From Photobacterium iliopiscarium (lineage in GTDB: Bacteria > Pseudomonadota > Gammaproteobacteria > Enterobacterales > Vibrionaceae): a stretch of 64,000 bases of DNA. The position numbers were made by a program, and so were the translations under genes. The stretch is from contig NZ_PYOO01000007.1 in assembly GCF_003026395.1 (NCBI RefSeq), positions 113,387-177,386 on the forward strand. Reading direction: 5' to 3'. Under the pieces are notes generated by a model that searched no databases, was not told where the DNA came from, and saw only the letters and a program-made list of their open reading frames with translations. Shown here piece by piece: positions 28,264 to 38,552 of the stretch (position 1 is the first letter of the stretch; each line of letters starts with the position of its first letter).

Positions 28264-28376
28264 TTAAAGCAGTAATGAGTTTGGCATATATTGCCAAACT
28301 CTTTTTGCCATAAGTTAATGTAAACACTTCCTTATTAGCTTATGACAAACAGTTTTAATTTCTACAGGGAAAATAT

Positions 28377-29177
28377 ATGTACGCTGATACAATCAAAAAA
28401 TGCTCCGCCAATGCGGCCCGTATTGTTAAATTTGCACAAAACGAGAAACTAGGCTTTTGGATAAGCTCTGCCATGGCTGGCGCTTACGTTGGTTTGGCCA
28501 TTATTTTAATTTTTACTCTCGGTAATATGGTTGATCCCAGTATTAGACCCCTCGTTATGGGTGCTACATTTGGTATCGCTTTAGTCTTGGTGATTATTGC
28601 AGGATCTGAACTTTACACTGGACACACTATGTTTTTAACTTTTGGTGTAAAAACAGGTCAAATCACCGTCACAGACATGCTAAAGGTACTGCCTCAAACA
28701 TGGATGGGTAACCTCTTAGGATCTGTAGGCGTAGCATTACTTTTCTTCTATGCTGGCGGTGGTCATCTGTTAAATGACGGCAATAGCTTATTAAACAATG
28801 TCGCGATGGCAAAAACGGCCGCACCCGCTTCAGTGTTAGTATTTAAAGGTATTCTTTGTAATTGGCTTGTTTGTTTAGCTATTTGGATGTGTCAGCGGGT
28901 TGAAGGCTCTGCGAAATTTATTGCTATTTGGTGGTGTTTATTAGCCTTTATTGCTTCAGGTTACGAGCACTCAATTGCCAATATGACAATCTTTGCTCTA
29001 TCTTGGTTTGGCGTTCATAAAGAAGCATTTACGCTTGCAGGAATTGGTCATAACTTACTATGGGTAACTATTGGTAATACTATTTCTGGGGTGGTATTTA
29101 TGGGCCTTGGCTATTGGTTTACTACACCAAAAACACAACGTCCAATAATTAAAGCAACCGCTGATACTCAAGCATAG
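28377..29177 (+). CDS. nirC: Nitrite transporter, formate/nitrite (FNT) channel family
   Basis: 266 residues with six membrane segments. FNT features include the [13 protein letters not shown] start of the first helix, [12 protein letters not shown] and the [10 protein letters not shown] helix. It carries nitrite into the cell for NirBD and can export it. Ribosome site AGGGAAAATAT; 113 bases after nirD, in the same operon. Confidence 0.94.
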   Translation: MYADTIKKCSANAARIVKFAQNEKLGFWISSAMAGAYVGLAIILIFTLGNMVDPSIRPLVMGATFGIALVLVIIAGSELYTGHTMFLTFGVKTGQITVTDMLKVLPQTWMGNLLGSVGVALLFFYAGGGHLLNDGNSLLNNVAMAKTAAPASVLVFKGILCNWLVCLAIWMCQRVEGSAKFIAIWWCLLAFIASGYEHSIANMTIFALSWFGVHKEAFTLAGIGHNLLWVTIGNTISGVVFMGLGYWFTTPKTQRPIIKATADTQA

Positions 29178-29227
29178 CAATCAATATAATTATACCGACC
29201 ATAATGACACAGCCTTGGAGTAAACTT

Positions 29228-30052
29228 ATGCACCCATCAGACACTTTATATGCGTTATCTACCCCATCAAAGATCGGTAAAGTGATCCTTGTTGGTGCAG
29301 GTCCTGGTGATCCTGACTTACTGACAGTCAAAGCACTGCGTTTAATTCAACAAGCTGATGTCATTATTTATGATCGCTTAGTCTCAACAGAGATCGTTGC
29401 ACTTTTCCCTCCACGCTGCCAAGCCGTTTTTGTGGGAAAAGAAGCGGGCAATCATTGTGTACCTCAGCAACAAATTAATCATCTATTAGTTAAACATGCC
29501 TTAGCGGGTAAACAAGTCGTACGCTTAAAAGGTGGTGATCCGTTTATTTTTGGTCGTGGCGGTGAAGAATTAGAAGCATTACTGCCTTTTAATATTCCTT
29601 TTGAAGTTGTTCCCGGCATCACTGCTGCATCTGGATGTGCTGCATATGCAGGTATTCCATTGACCCATCGTGATTATGCACAAAGTGTCCAATTTATTAC
29701 CGGACATTTAAAACAAGGCCAAGATCAAATTGACTGGTTATCACTTGCTCGCGCAAAACATACACTCGTGTTTTATATGGGACTCAATCAGAGTAGTGTT
29801 ATTCGCCATAAATTGAGTGCTTATGGAATGCCGCTGACAACACCAATCGCAATCATCGAGCGAGGCACAACGATCCACCAACGCGTGTTAACAGGTGATC
29901 TTGCCCAAATAGAGACACTCGCCCAACAAGCAGAGAGTCCTGCGTTAATTATTATCGGTAGCGTCACCCAATTATCACAACAGCTAAATTGGTTTAATCA
30001 ACAACCAGATTTAATTACTAAACGAGAACAAGATATACAATGCTATGGTTAA
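29228..30052 (+). CDS. cobA: Uroporphyrinogen-III C-methyltransferase (siroheme synthesis)
   Basis: 274 residues, corresponding to the SUMT (C-terminal) half of CysG. The start follows GGAGTAAACTT; an ATG eight codons upstream lacks such a site. Motifs [36 protein letters not shown] and [22 protein letters not shown] are diagnostic. It methylates uroporphyrinogen III twice with SAM to give precorrin-2, feeding the siroheme of NirB. Last gene of the nir operon. Confidence 0.95.
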   Translation: MHPSDTLYALSTPSKIGKVILVGAGPGDPDLLTVKALRLIQQADVIIYDRLVSTEIVALFPPRCQAVFVGKEAGNHCVPQQQINHLLVKHALAGKQVVRLKGGDPFIFGRGGEELEALLPFNIPFEVVPGITAASGCAAYAGIPLTHRDYAQSVQFITGHLKQGQDQIDWLSLARAKHTLVFYMGLNQSSVIRHKLSAYGMPLTTPIAIIERGTTIHQRVLTGDLAQIETLAQQAESPALIIIGSVTQLSQQLNWFNQQPDLITKREQDIQCYG

Positions 30053-30096
30053 TCAATATACATTGACCAAATAAGCAGTAACAAAAAAACAGTAAC

Positions 30097-30126
30097 AAAA
30101 AAGCGAGCTAATAAGCTCGCTTTTTT
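30097..30126. terminator. Bidirectional terminator between cobA and pgsA
   Basis: AAAAAAGCGAGCT-AATA-AGCTCGCTTTTTT, perfect stem with A and T tracts on both sides, serving the convergent cobA and pgsA. Confidence 0.95.
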
Positions 30127-30153
30127 ATTTGCTGGCCAATACTTAGGACATAT

Positions 30154-30711
30154 TTAGTGATTGTCTGCGTTTAACAAATCACCTTTTGCCGCTTTAAGAT
30201 ACTGTACCATTGACCAATAAGTTAGCACCATTGCAATATAAAGCGATGCATAACCTAACCATACAACGTATTGGTGCGGATGCCACAGTAATAATAACAA
30301 TGCGAACATTTGTGATGCGGTTTTTACTTTACCAACCCATGAAACGGCTACACTTGCTCGTTTACCAAGTTCTGCCATCCACTCACGTAACGCTGAAATA
30401 ATAATTTCACGACCAATCATCGTAATCGCAGGCACTGTCACCCAAAGGGTATGGTAATGTTCAACCACCAACACCATTGCGGTTACAACCATTAGTTTAT
30501 CGGCAACGGGATCAATAAAGGCACCGAAACGGGTTGTTTGATTAAGCTTACGCGCAAGATAACCATCAAACCAATCGGTAACACCTGCCACCCAAAAGAT
30601 TAACGCAGTAGCAAACGCCGACCATTCATAAGGTAAATAAAAGGTAATAACAAAAAATGGAATAAGAATGAGCCGGATGAAACTTAAAATATTTGGGATT
30701 GATAAACGCAT
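30154..30711 (-). CDS. pgsA: CDP-diacylglycerol-glycerol-3-phosphate 3-phosphatidyltransferase
   Basis: 185 residues from the internal ATG that gives the usual [20 protein letters not shown] start. Several membrane segments. The CDP-alcohol phosphotransferase motif is complete: DGYLAR, then Gly, FIDPVADK. It makes phosphatidylglycerol phosphate in the inner membrane. It follows uvrC in the same direction, as in E. coli. Confidence 0.96.
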   Translation of the reverse strand: MRLSIPNILSFIRLILIPFFVITFYLPYEWSAFATALIFWVAGVTDWFDGYLARKLNQTTRFGAFIDPVADKLMVVTAMVLVVEHYHTLWVTVPAITMIGREIIISALREWMAELGKRASVAVSWVGKVKTASQMFALLLLLWHPHQYVVWLGYASLYIAMVLTYWSMVQYLKAAKGDLLNADNH

Positions 30712-30844
30712 AATTTTATTCTTATGTTCAAGATCTGGGTCTAACATACAATCTAGACTACTCTAAAAAAAGTAAAAGAGTGTGCCTTTTATGTAAATTT
30801 AACCAATAAAGTACTGTAGCAATGATGACCTTCAAAGCGACAGA

Positions 30845-32695
30845 CTAACCATGTTGCAATGCATCGACTATTTTTTCCGCTAAAGCTAAACTGATACCAG
30901 GTACTTTAGCTATTTCTTCTTTATTCGCTTTTTTCAGTTCTTGCATTCCACCCATGTATTTTAATAAAGCCTGACGTCGTTTAGGTCCAACTCCTTCGAC
31001 ATCTTCAAGAGTACTCTGTTTTCTTACTTTTGCTCGCTGGGCACGGTGACCACTGATCGCATGATTATGACTTTCATCACGAATATGCTGGATTAAATGT
31101 AACGCGGGAGAATCACTTGGCATAGACATTTCTTCACCTGTGACGAAAATTAGCGTCTCTAACCCAGGTTTTCGCGTCGTTCCCTTTGCTACACCCACTA
31201 ACATGGGACGTTTCGGCCAATCAGCTATATAAGGTTTTACAACATCATACGCTCTTGACAGCTGACCTCTACCCCCATCAATGAAAATTATGTCTGGAAT
31301 TTTATCTAATTCCATATTCTTACTATATCTACGTTCTAATACTTGTGCCATCGCAGCATAGTCATCCCCCCCCGTTATACCCGTAATATTATAACGACGA
31401 TATTCTTGCTTAAACGGCCCTTCTTGATTAAAAACGACACAAGATGCCACGGTTTTTTCACCCATGGTATGACTAATATCAAAACATTCCATTCGAGAGA
31501 TAGGTTTTAAGTTTAACGCTTGTTGCAGTGCAAAAAAACGCTCTTGAATCGTCATTCGATGATTTAATTTACTGGTTAACGCGGTTTCTGCATTTGTTTG
31601 TGCTAATTGTAGGTATTTTGCTCGTGTTCCACGTGGATGATATTTAATCGTGATTTTACGACCAGCAAGTTCAGACAGAACGGTTAAAATAGCGTCATTG
31701 TCCTCACCCAATTCTTCACTTAATAAAATAAGACTCGGTATGACGCGTCCTTCAGCCTGATTAAAATAAAACTGAGTGACAAAACTTGATAGCACCTCGG
31801 TTAACGATGCATCAACCGGCATTTTAGGAAAATAACTGCGACTACCTAAAATCTTACCCTGACGAATATACAACCCATGAATACACGCCATACCGTTTTG
31901 ATGTGCAATACCAATAACGTCTAAATCATCGTGGTTATCTTGACTAACAAATTGCTGTTCTTGAATACGACGTAACGCTTGAATCTGATCGCGGTAAACA
32001 GCGGCACGTTCAAAATCAAGTGTCATACTTGCCTGCTCCATTTTTTCCACCATGGTATTGATCACTTGTCGATCTTTACCTTGAAGAAATAAACGCACCC
32101 ATTGCACTTGCTGTTGATAATCATCATCAGAAACCAGTCCAGTGACACAAGGGCCTGAACAACGTCCAATTTGATACATTAAACAAGGACGACTGCGATT
32201 AGCGTAAACAGAATCTTCGCATTGACGAATAGGAAATATTTTTTGCATTAAATGTAAACTGTCACGGACAGCAGAAACATCAGGATAGGGACCAAAATAT
32301 TCACCTTTACGGCGTTTAACGCCACGATGAATAGATAATCGAGGATGTTTACTGGCACTTAACAAAATATAAGGATAAGACTTATCGTCACGCAACAAGA
32401 CATTATATTTAGGTAAATACTGTTTAATATAATTGTGTTCGAGGATCAATGCTTCAGTTTCAGTGTGTGTAACTGTCACATCAACTTTGCAAATATTTTT
32501 AACTAACGCGCGCGTCTTTTCACCCGCAACATTGGTTCGAAAATAACTGGATAAACGCTTTTTGAGATCTTTCGCCTTACCAACGTATATTACCTCACCA
32601 CTGGCGTCATACATACGGTAGACGCCAGGTTGGTGAGTGACCGTTTTGAGAAAGCTTTGCGCATCAAAAACGGAATCATCACCATGCTTAGACAC
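30845..32695 (-). CDS. uvrC: Excinuclease ABC subunit C
   Basis: 616 residues from a GTG whose G is the last base of the uvrY stop, indicating translational coupling. GIY-YIG nuclease domain at the start ([20 protein letters not shown]), UVR domain near 205-240, RNase H-like nuclease domain in the second half ([19 protein letters not shown]) and helix-hairpin-helix motifs at the end ([14 protein letters not shown]). It makes the 3' and 5' incisions in UvrABC nucleotide excision repair. Confidence 0.97.
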   Translation of the reverse strand: MSKHGDDSVFDAQSFLKTVTHQPGVYRMYDASGEVIYVGKAKDLKKRLSSYFRTNVAGEKTRALVKNICKVDVTVTHTETEALILEHNYIKQYLPKYNVLLRDDKSYPYILLSASKHPRLSIHRGVKRRKGEYFGPYPDVSAVRDSLHLMQKIFPIRQCEDSVYANRSRPCLMYQIGRCSGPCVTGLVSDDDYQQQVQWVRLFLQGKDRQVINTMVEKMEQASMTLDFERAAVYRDQIQALRRIQEQQFVSQDNHDDLDVIGIAHQNGMACIHGLYIRQGKILGSRSYFPKMPVDASLTEVLSSFVTQFYFNQAEGRVIPSLILLSEELGEDNDAILTVLSELAGRKITIKYHPRGTRAKYLQLAQTNAETALTSKLNHRMTIQERFFALQQALNLKPISRMECFDISHTMGEKTVASCVVFNQEGPFKQEYRRYNITGITGGDDYAAMAQVLERRYSKNMELDKIPDIIFIDGGRGQLSRAYDVVKPYIADWPKRPMLVGVAKGTTRKPGLETLIFVTGEEMSMPSDSPALHLIQHIRDESHNHAISGHRAQRAKVRKQSTLEDVEGVGPKRRQALLKYMGGMQELKKANKEEIAKVPGISLALAEKIVDALQHG

Positions 32696-33339
32696 TATAG
32701 CGTCTCAGTATCAAGCATGCCGTGACGAATCGCTAGATGTGTTAACTCAACATCACCACTAATATTTAACTTATTAAATAAACGATAACGGTAACTATTT
32801 ACGGTTTTAGGGCTTAAACTTAATTGTTCTGATATATCCGTTACTTTTTGTCCTTTGGTGATCATCATCATGATCTGTAATTCACGCTCAGACAGCTCTT
32901 TAAATGGGTTTTCTGAATCTGGCGCAAACTGACTTAAAGCCATTTGTTGAGCAATTTCAGATGAAATATATCGTTGTCCACTATGAACCATACGAATAGC
33001 ATTCACCATTTCATCCGGCCCAGCACCTTTGGTTAAATAACCAGAAGCACCAGCCTGCATAACTTTGGTTGGAAATGGATTTTCAGTATGTACGGTTAAT
33101 ACAATAATTTTAACATCGGGGTTGAAGCGCAAAATTTTACGGGTAGCTTCAAGACCACCGATACCTGGCATATTCATATCCATAAGAATAATGTCAGCAT
33201 GATTGCTGCGACACCACTTTACGGCTTCCTCACCACTGACGGCAACCCCTACCACTTTAATACCACGGACATCTTCAAGAAGACGTCGGATCCCTGTGCG
33301 AACCAGTTCGTGATCATCTACAAGGAATACATTAATCAA
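32695..33339 (-). CDS. uvrY: Response regulator of the BarA/UvrY (VarS/VarA, GacS/GacA) system
   Basis: 214 residues from a TTG start; GGAGATACAGC precedes it and the protein then begins (M)[20 protein letters not shown], exactly like UvrY. Longer readings in the frame have no family match. Receiver domain with phosphoacceptor Asp in ILMDMNMPG and Lys in [12 protein letters not shown]-terminal LuxR-type HTH ([25 protein letters not shown]). It activates small RNAs that sequester CsrA. The uvrY-uvrC-pgsA order is conserved in gammaproteobacteria. Confidence 0.95.
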   Translation of the reverse strand: MINVFLVDDHELVRTGIRRLLEDVRGIKVVGVAVSGEEAVKWCRSNHADIILMDMNMPGIGGLEATRKILRFNPDVKIIVLTVHTENPFPTKVMQAGASGYLTKGAGPDEMVNAIRMVHSGQRYISSEIAQQMALSQFAPDSENPFKELSERELQIMMMITKGQKVTDISEQLSLSPKTVNSYRYRLFNKLNISGDVELTHLAIRHGMLDTETL

Positions 33340-33995
33340 GCTGTATCTCCAATATGATTTGGCTCTGCACCCTGCCACAATGGCGGGACAGCTAACTCAC
33401 TAATACTTATAATTCTACCTTAACTTAATCATGAACCTCATACTGATTCTGTGTATCAGCGCAAAGTTTCACATGAAGTTAAGACTTGACAGTTTACGGT
33501 TATCTATTTTTTACGCGCTGTAAAATAATGACCGTTGTTCGATTATTGTCTATTTTATAATAAAAATAAAGCCCCAAAAAATACCTATCTCTATATGTGT
33601 GCTATACAACGATAAAAAACAGCCAAATCAGTAGGATATAACATTTTATTAACCTTATTTTGATAATAATACGTTACGACTGTTTAATCCTTAGCCGTCT
33701 AGATGTAAAGCGTTCCTTTCCGTAAGAGATTACGTTATCATAGCGCCGCTTTTGGTTTCACATTCTATATATACTACGTTTTCACATTAAAAAGACTTAA
33801 ACCGCTCTTGCTTAATAATGGATTATTAATGCTGAGTTGCCATAAATGATAGTGACTACTATCACGGTACTCTGCTGATTGGCATAGTCTATCTAATCTG
33901 TAACACGACAATTATAACCATTAGTATCTATTATCCAATTATTGCATTGCATCGATAACGTCCCTTATCGATGACTGAGTTAACAAGGTTAAGTT
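33340..33995. other. Divergent region between uvrY and the ECF operon, with two palindromes
   Basis: 656 bases without a recognisable gene or known riboswitch. Two perfect inverted repeats lie near the ECF operon: TGATAGT-GACT-ACTATCA at 33847-33864 and ATCGATAA-CGTCCC-TTATCGAT at 33951-33972. The second ends 23 bases before the ECF S-component ATG, where it could block transcription or form a hairpin near the AAGG ribosome site. Promoters of both flanking units must lie here. Confidence 0.55.
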
Positions 33996-34547
33996 ATGAG
34001 TCTTTCTGCTAAAACAGTTGTTGTTATTGCAATTGGTGCAGCCTTATATGGCATCGGTGGTTTGCCTATGTTCGGTATTCCTGTCTTTGCTAACACCACT
34101 TTAAAACCAGCCATGGCAGTATTAGCCTTATTTGCGGTTCTTTTTGGTCCTCTTGTCGGTTTTCTTGTTGGCATTATTGGTCACTGGGTAACAGACCTAT
34201 TTGCCGGTTGGGGAGTATGGTTTACATGGGAACTTGGCTCAGGCATTGTTGGTTTGATTATTGGACTCTACCCTATTCTTACTCGTGGCCGTTTAGATAT
34301 GGGACTTTTTTCTAAACTTGATTTTAGCCTATTTGTGGCACTTGCATTTGTCGCCAATGTCGTGGGCTATGGCTGCTCCGCCTTTCTTGATGCGGTCCTC
34401 TATGCAGAACCATTTACCAAAGTATTAGTGCAATTAGTGATTATTGCATTAAGTAATACCGTCATTATTGCCCTTGTTGGCCATTTAATCCTGACATCGG
34501 TCGCTAAGCGTAAGCAGCAAAGCTTCAACTTAAAAGAGGCTTATTAA
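33996..34547 (+). CDS. ECF transporter S component, UPF0397 family
   Basis: 183 residues with about five membrane segments. The run [20 protein letters not shown] and [21 protein letters not shown] are typical of UPF0397, often annotated as a riboflavin-type substrate-binding subunit. It captures a vitamin-like substrate in the inner membrane and docks on the energising module encoded by the next two genes. Riboflavin specificity is not shown by the sequence; no FMN riboswitch is present upstream. Confidence 0.85.
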   Translation: MSLSAKTVVVIAIGAALYGIGGLPMFGIPVFANTTLKPAMAVLALFAVLFGPLVGFLVGIIGHWVTDLFAGWGVWFTWELGSGIVGLIIGLYPILTRGRLDMGLFSKLDFSLFVALAFVANVVGYGCSAFLDAVLYAEPFTKVLVQLVIIALSNTVIIALVGHLILTSVAKRKQQSFNLKEAY

Positions 34548-34549
34548 TA

Positions 34550-36244
34550 ATGAGTATCGTCTTTAATAACTTTTCGTTCAAATATTGGGCGCTTGAAAAG
34601 CCAACGCTTAAAAATATTAACCTGACAATTAACAAAGGCGAAAAAATTGCGCTTATTGGTCCAAGTGGTTGTGGAAAATCAACATTAGGACAATGCCTAA
34701 ACGGACTAATACCACATGCTATTAAAGGTGATTGTAGCGGCGAGTTATATATTAATGGTAAGAATACCCGCACATTAGATCTTGATCACTGTACCAGTAT
34801 GGTCGGTACGGTACTCCAAGACACCGATGGTCAGTTTGTGGGATTAAGTGTAGGCGAAGATATTGCTTTTGCACTTGAAAACCAAATGATTCCGCAACAA
34901 CAAATGCGTGAAATCGTACAAGCAACCGCCGATATGGTCGATTTAAACAGTATTTTAGATCACTCTCCTTTTGAACTAAGCGGCGGTCAAAAACAACGTG
35001 TCTCTATGGCGGGTGTCATGGTGGATGACGTTGATATTTTATTATTTGATGAGCCACTAGCCAGCCTTGACCCCAAAACGGGTAAAGCAGCAATTGAGAT
35101 CATTGATAATCTACATAAAGATTCAAACAAAACGGTGATCATTATTGAACACCGTTTAGAAGACGTATTACACCGTCCAATTGATCGTATTATTATGATG
35201 GAGCGTGGTGAAATCATTGCAGATATGACACCGGATGATCTTTTAGCCAGCCCGTTATTACAGCAACACGGTATCCGTGAACCATTATATATTTCTGCCA
35301 TAAAAGCAGCCGGATGTACGATCACAGCTGAAGATAAGCCTGCATATTTTTCAACCATTAATCTTGATAAATTCAAACCTCAAATAGAAGATTGGTTCCA
35401 TCAAGTTAAACAACCTCAATTAGATCCCGTACAAGATGTGCTATTAAGCGTTAACAACCTTAGTTATTCTTATGATGGTGTTCGCAAGACGTTAGACGAT
35501 GTTAGCTTTGATATTCATAAAGGCGAATTTGTTGCCATTATGGGTAAAAATGGCTCGGGTAAATCTACCATCACCCGTTTAATCATGGGCGTGTTAGAAG
35601 CCGATGACGGTATCATCACCCTTAATGGTAACGACTTAACGAACCAATCTATTTTTGAGCGTAGCCAGCACATTGGGGTGGTAATGCAAAATCCGAATCA
35701 TATGATCTCACATCATATGATTTTTGATGAAGTTGCATCAGGGCTACGTAACCGTGGCATGGATGAAACACAGATTAAAATCAAAGTAGAAAAAACGCTT
35801 AAACTTTGTGGCCTAGGTCGCTATCACCACTGGCCTGTCGATGCATTAAGTTTTGGTCAGAAAAAACGCGTTACAATTGCGACAATGTTAGTGCTTGAGC
35901 CTGAATTACTGATCCTCGATGAGCCAACAGCGGGACAAGATTATCATCACTACACTGCAATGATGGCGTTTATTCAAGAACTAAATCAAAAGCTTGGGCT
36001 AACCATTGTGATTATTTCACATGACATGCACTTAGTGCTTGAATATACCCAACGCGCGATTGTCATTGCCGATAATCGCTTACTTACCGATGATAAAGTT
36101 AATCATATCTTTAGCCAACCAGCATTATTGGATCAAGCAAACTTAACCGTTACTAGCTTATATTCATTAGCTCAGGCGATGGGTATTGAGCATATTGATC
36201 AATTTATTCGCTGTTTTATCGCCCACGAAGTAAAAAATAAATAA
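34550..36244 (+). CDS. ECF transporter double ATPase (fused EcfA-EcfA')
   Basis: 564 residues with two ABC domains. First: GPSGCGKST, LSGGQKQRVSMAG, LLFDEPLASLDP. Second: GKNGSGKST, LSFGQKKRVTIAT (Gly to Phe variant in the signature) and LLILDEPTAGQD. A linker region near 250-295 is characteristic of this fused class. It begins two bases after the S component and hydrolyses ATP for the ECF complex. The following T component starts two bases after its stop. Confidence 0.93.
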   Translation: MSIVFNNFSFKYWALEKPTLKNINLTINKGEKIALIGPSGCGKSTLGQCLNGLIPHAIKGDCSGELYINGKNTRTLDLDHCTSMVGTVLQDTDGQFVGLSVGEDIAFALENQMIPQQQMREIVQATADMVDLNSILDHSPFELSGGQKQRVSMAGVMVDDVDILLFDEPLASLDPKTGKAAIEIIDNLHKDSNKTVIIIEHRLEDVLHRPIDRIIMMERGEIIADMTPDDLLASPLLQQHGIREPLYISAIKAAGCTITAEDKPAYFSTINLDKFKPQIEDWFHQVKQPQLDPVQDVLLSVNNLSYSYDGVRKTLDDVSFDIHKGEFVAIMGKNGSGKSTITRLIMGVLEADDGIITLNGNDLTNQSIFERSQHIGVVMQNPNHMISHHMIFDEVASGLRNRGMDETQIKIKVEKTLKLCGLGRYHHWPVDALSFGQKKRVTIATMLVLEPELLILDEPTAGQDYHHYTAMMAFIQELNQKLGLTIVIISHDMHLVLEYTQRAIVIADNRLLTDDKVNHIFSQPALLDQANLTVTSLYSLAQAMGIEHIDQFIRCFIAHEVKNK

Positions 36245-36246
36245 CC

Positions 36247-37089
36247 ATGAAAAGCAAACATTTAAAATTTGGCATCAGTTATGTCAACACCAATTCTTGG
36301 CTTCATGCCTTAAACGGCATTACTAAATTTGTGCTATTTATGGCGTGGGTAACAATGGTGTTACTCACCTTTGATCTACGCGTTATCTGTGGATTAATCA
36401 TCGTGGGTTTATTGCTACTTAAAGCCACTAAAATCCCTTTTGCTGTCTATAAACCGTTATTAGTCGGTACCGCGGTCGTACTATTAATGAATGCATTATT
36501 TATGTTTTTGATTGCCCCTCAACAAGGCACCGATTACATGCATTCGACCACTGTACTCGTGCACCTTTTTGGTCACTATAATATTACTCTTGAAACGGTA
36601 TTTTACTTACTAACCGTCACGCTGAAATATTTTAGTATGTTCCCAATTGCGCTAGTGTTTGTTTTTACTACTCATCCAACGGAATTTTCAGCCAGTTTAA
36701 ATAAATTAGGTGTCCCTTACCGTATTGCTTATGCGGTTAGTTTAACGTTACGTTATTTACCTGAAGTGATGAAAGATTTCACTAATATCATGCATGCTCA
36801 ACAAGCACGTGGCGTTGATATTTCAAAAAATGCGCCAGTGATGACACGTATTCGTAACGTTGCCAAAATTCTCGGCCCACTGATTTTTTCAAGTTTAGAT
36901 CGCGCTGATGTGATCTCCAATGCGATGACATTACGTGGTTTTGGTCGTAATAAAAAACGTAGTTGGTATAGCTTAAAACCAATGACAAAAAATGATGTCA
37001 TTGCGCTAGTTATTATTGCTCTTGTACTTGGGCTTGGCATTCTGCATCGTTATCAATCTGCAACGTTATTTTGGTATCCTTTTCATTAA
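36247..37089 (+). CDS. ECF transporter T component
   Basis: 280 residues, about five to six membrane segments. The cytoplasmic coupling helices carry the short motifs QQARGVDI and TLRGFGRN expected for EcfT, which grip the two ATPase domains. Last gene of the three-gene ECF operon; a terminator follows. Confidence 0.9.
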   Translation: MKSKHLKFGISYVNTNSWLHALNGITKFVLFMAWVTMVLLTFDLRVICGLIIVGLLLLKATKIPFAVYKPLLVGTAVVLLMNALFMFLIAPQQGTDYMHSTTVLVHLFGHYNITLETVFYLLTVTLKYFSMFPIALVFVFTTHPTEFSASLNKLGVPYRIAYAVSLTLRYLPEVMKDFTNIMHAQQARGVDISKNAPVMTRIRNVAKILGPLIFSSLDRADVISNAMTLRGFGRNKKRSWYSLKPMTKNDVIALVIIALVLGLGILHRYQSATLFWYPFH

Positions 37090-37110
37090 GACTGCTTCTA
37101 AAGCATAATG

Positions 37111-37138
37111 AAAAACCGTCATTTATTGGCGGTTTTTT
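37111..37138 (+). terminator. Terminator of the ECF operon
   Basis: AAAAACCGTC / GGCGGTTTTTT hairpin with T run, 22 bases after the last stop. Confidence 0.9.
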
Positions 37139-37463
37139 CGTTTAACTCGCTGTAATTCCTCTCTTCATTACCTTCTTGTTATCCTTGTTTTTATTCCATC
37201 TCTTATTAATAATATTGCTCTATTTCTCAAATTATAAGAAAAGTAACTTTTTACTTATTGTCAGCGTATTAATTAAATCGTACTTTAAATTAACAAAAAA
37301 TAAACTTAACGCTTACTAGTCAAACAACCAGTCACGTTTTTATAACTAAAAATCATTAAAAAACACAACACACAGACTAATAAATACAAAAATAACATAA
37401 ATACCACAGTGATAAAGAAAACAACGATTATCACTCTGTAATAATCATTAAAAGGATTTTAAA
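37139..37463 (+). promoter_or_regulatory. Promoter region of the TRAP genes, with an inverted repeat
   Basis: 325 AT-rich bases without a gene. AGTGATAA (37408-37415) and TTATCACT (37428-37435) form a perfect inverted repeat with a 12-base spacer, ending 28 bases before the start codon; likely a regulator site or leader hairpin. Confidence 0.5.
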
Positions 37464-38423
37464 ATGAAATTACTCGCTATTATTAGCACATTAGGCGGAA
37501 TACTTTGCTCAAGCTTCGCTATGGCCGCTGACACTTTTATCTCGATAGGTACGGGTGGTCAGACGGGTGTTTATTACATTGCAGGACAATCTATTTGTCG
37601 ATTTGTAAACCGCACAACGGATACTCACCACATCAAATGTAATGCTCCAACCAGTGGTGGTGGTGTGGCTAACGTAAATGGTTTACGTAGCCATGAATAC
37701 AACTTCGGCATTATGCAATCCGATCATCAGTTTAAAGCGCTTAACGGCTTAGCCCCTTTTCAAGATCACGGCAAAATGCCCGCTATTCGTGCGGTTTTCT
37801 CTCTACAAAGTGAAGTATTTACCATTCTTGCTCGTGAAGATTCAGGGATTAAAACCTTTGATGATTTAAAAAATAAACGCGTAAACTTAGGCAATCCCGG
37901 TTCAGGACAACGTGATACGTTTGAGCAGATTTTAACGGTTAAAAATTGGAATAGTGATATTTTCAGTCTGGTTTCTGATCTCAAACCAGCCGAACAAGCG
38001 CCTGCAATGAGTGATAATAAAATTGATGCGATGAGCTACTTTGTTGGTCACCCAAACGGCGCGATTCAAGAAGCCTCTACGACTACAGATACCCGTTTAA
38101 TTGCGGTTACAGGCCATGAGATTGATGCACTATTAAAAGAAAAGAGCTATTTCACTAAAGCAATTATTCCTGGTGGTATGTACCGTGGTAACCCAAATGA
38201 TACCGTTTCTATTGGTGGTAAAGCGGTGTTATCAACCAATGCCGATACTGATCCCGAAATGGTGTATCAATTAGTGAAGTCAGTCTTTACTAACATGGAT
38301 CGTTTCAAACGCTTACATCCTGCTTTTGCTGAACTAAAAGAAACCGACATGATAAAAGCCGGTTTAACCGCGCCACTACATGATGGCGCTATTCGCTACT
38401 ACAAAGAACGTGGCTGGATGTAA
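37464..38423 (+). CDS. TAXI-family TRAP transporter solute-binding protein
   Basis: 319 residues with signal peptide ending SSFAMAA. TAXI features: ISIGTGGQTGVYYIAGQ at the mature start, CNAPTSGGGVANVNGL, and VNLGNPGSGQRDTFEQIL. It binds a carboxylate-type solute in the periplasm for the permease encoded next. TAXI systems transport dicarboxylates or glutamate in studied cases; the substrate here is open. Ribosome site AAAGGATTTTAAA. Confidence 0.93.
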   Translation: MKLLAIISTLGGILCSSFAMAADTFISIGTGGQTGVYYIAGQSICRFVNRTTDTHHIKCNAPTSGGGVANVNGLRSHEYNFGIMQSDHQFKALNGLAPFQDHGKMPAIRAVFSLQSEVFTILAREDSGIKTFDDLKNKRVNLGNPGSGQRDTFEQILTVKNWNSDIFSLVSDLKPAEQAPAMSDNKIDAMSYFVGHPNGAIQEASTTTDTRLIAVTGHEIDALLKEKSYFTKAIIPGGMYRGNPNDTVSIGGKAVLSTNADTDPEMVYQLVKSVFTNMDRFKRLHPAFAELKETDMIKAGLTAPLHDGAIRYYKERGWM

Positions 38424-38552
38424 ATTCCACCGCCAAGCGAGATAGTCACTTATCTCGCTTACCCTTCTTTTTTACTAATGAAAATACATAGCATGCCATT
38501 GCTTTAATAACGTTTTCTGTTTTCATTAGTGTTAACAAGTAAGTGAATACTT

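Noticed and set aside
33340..33995. FMN, TPP, cobalamin or preQ1 riboswitch ahead of the ECF operon
   Set aside because: None of the conserved core sequences of those classes is visible on the forward strand.
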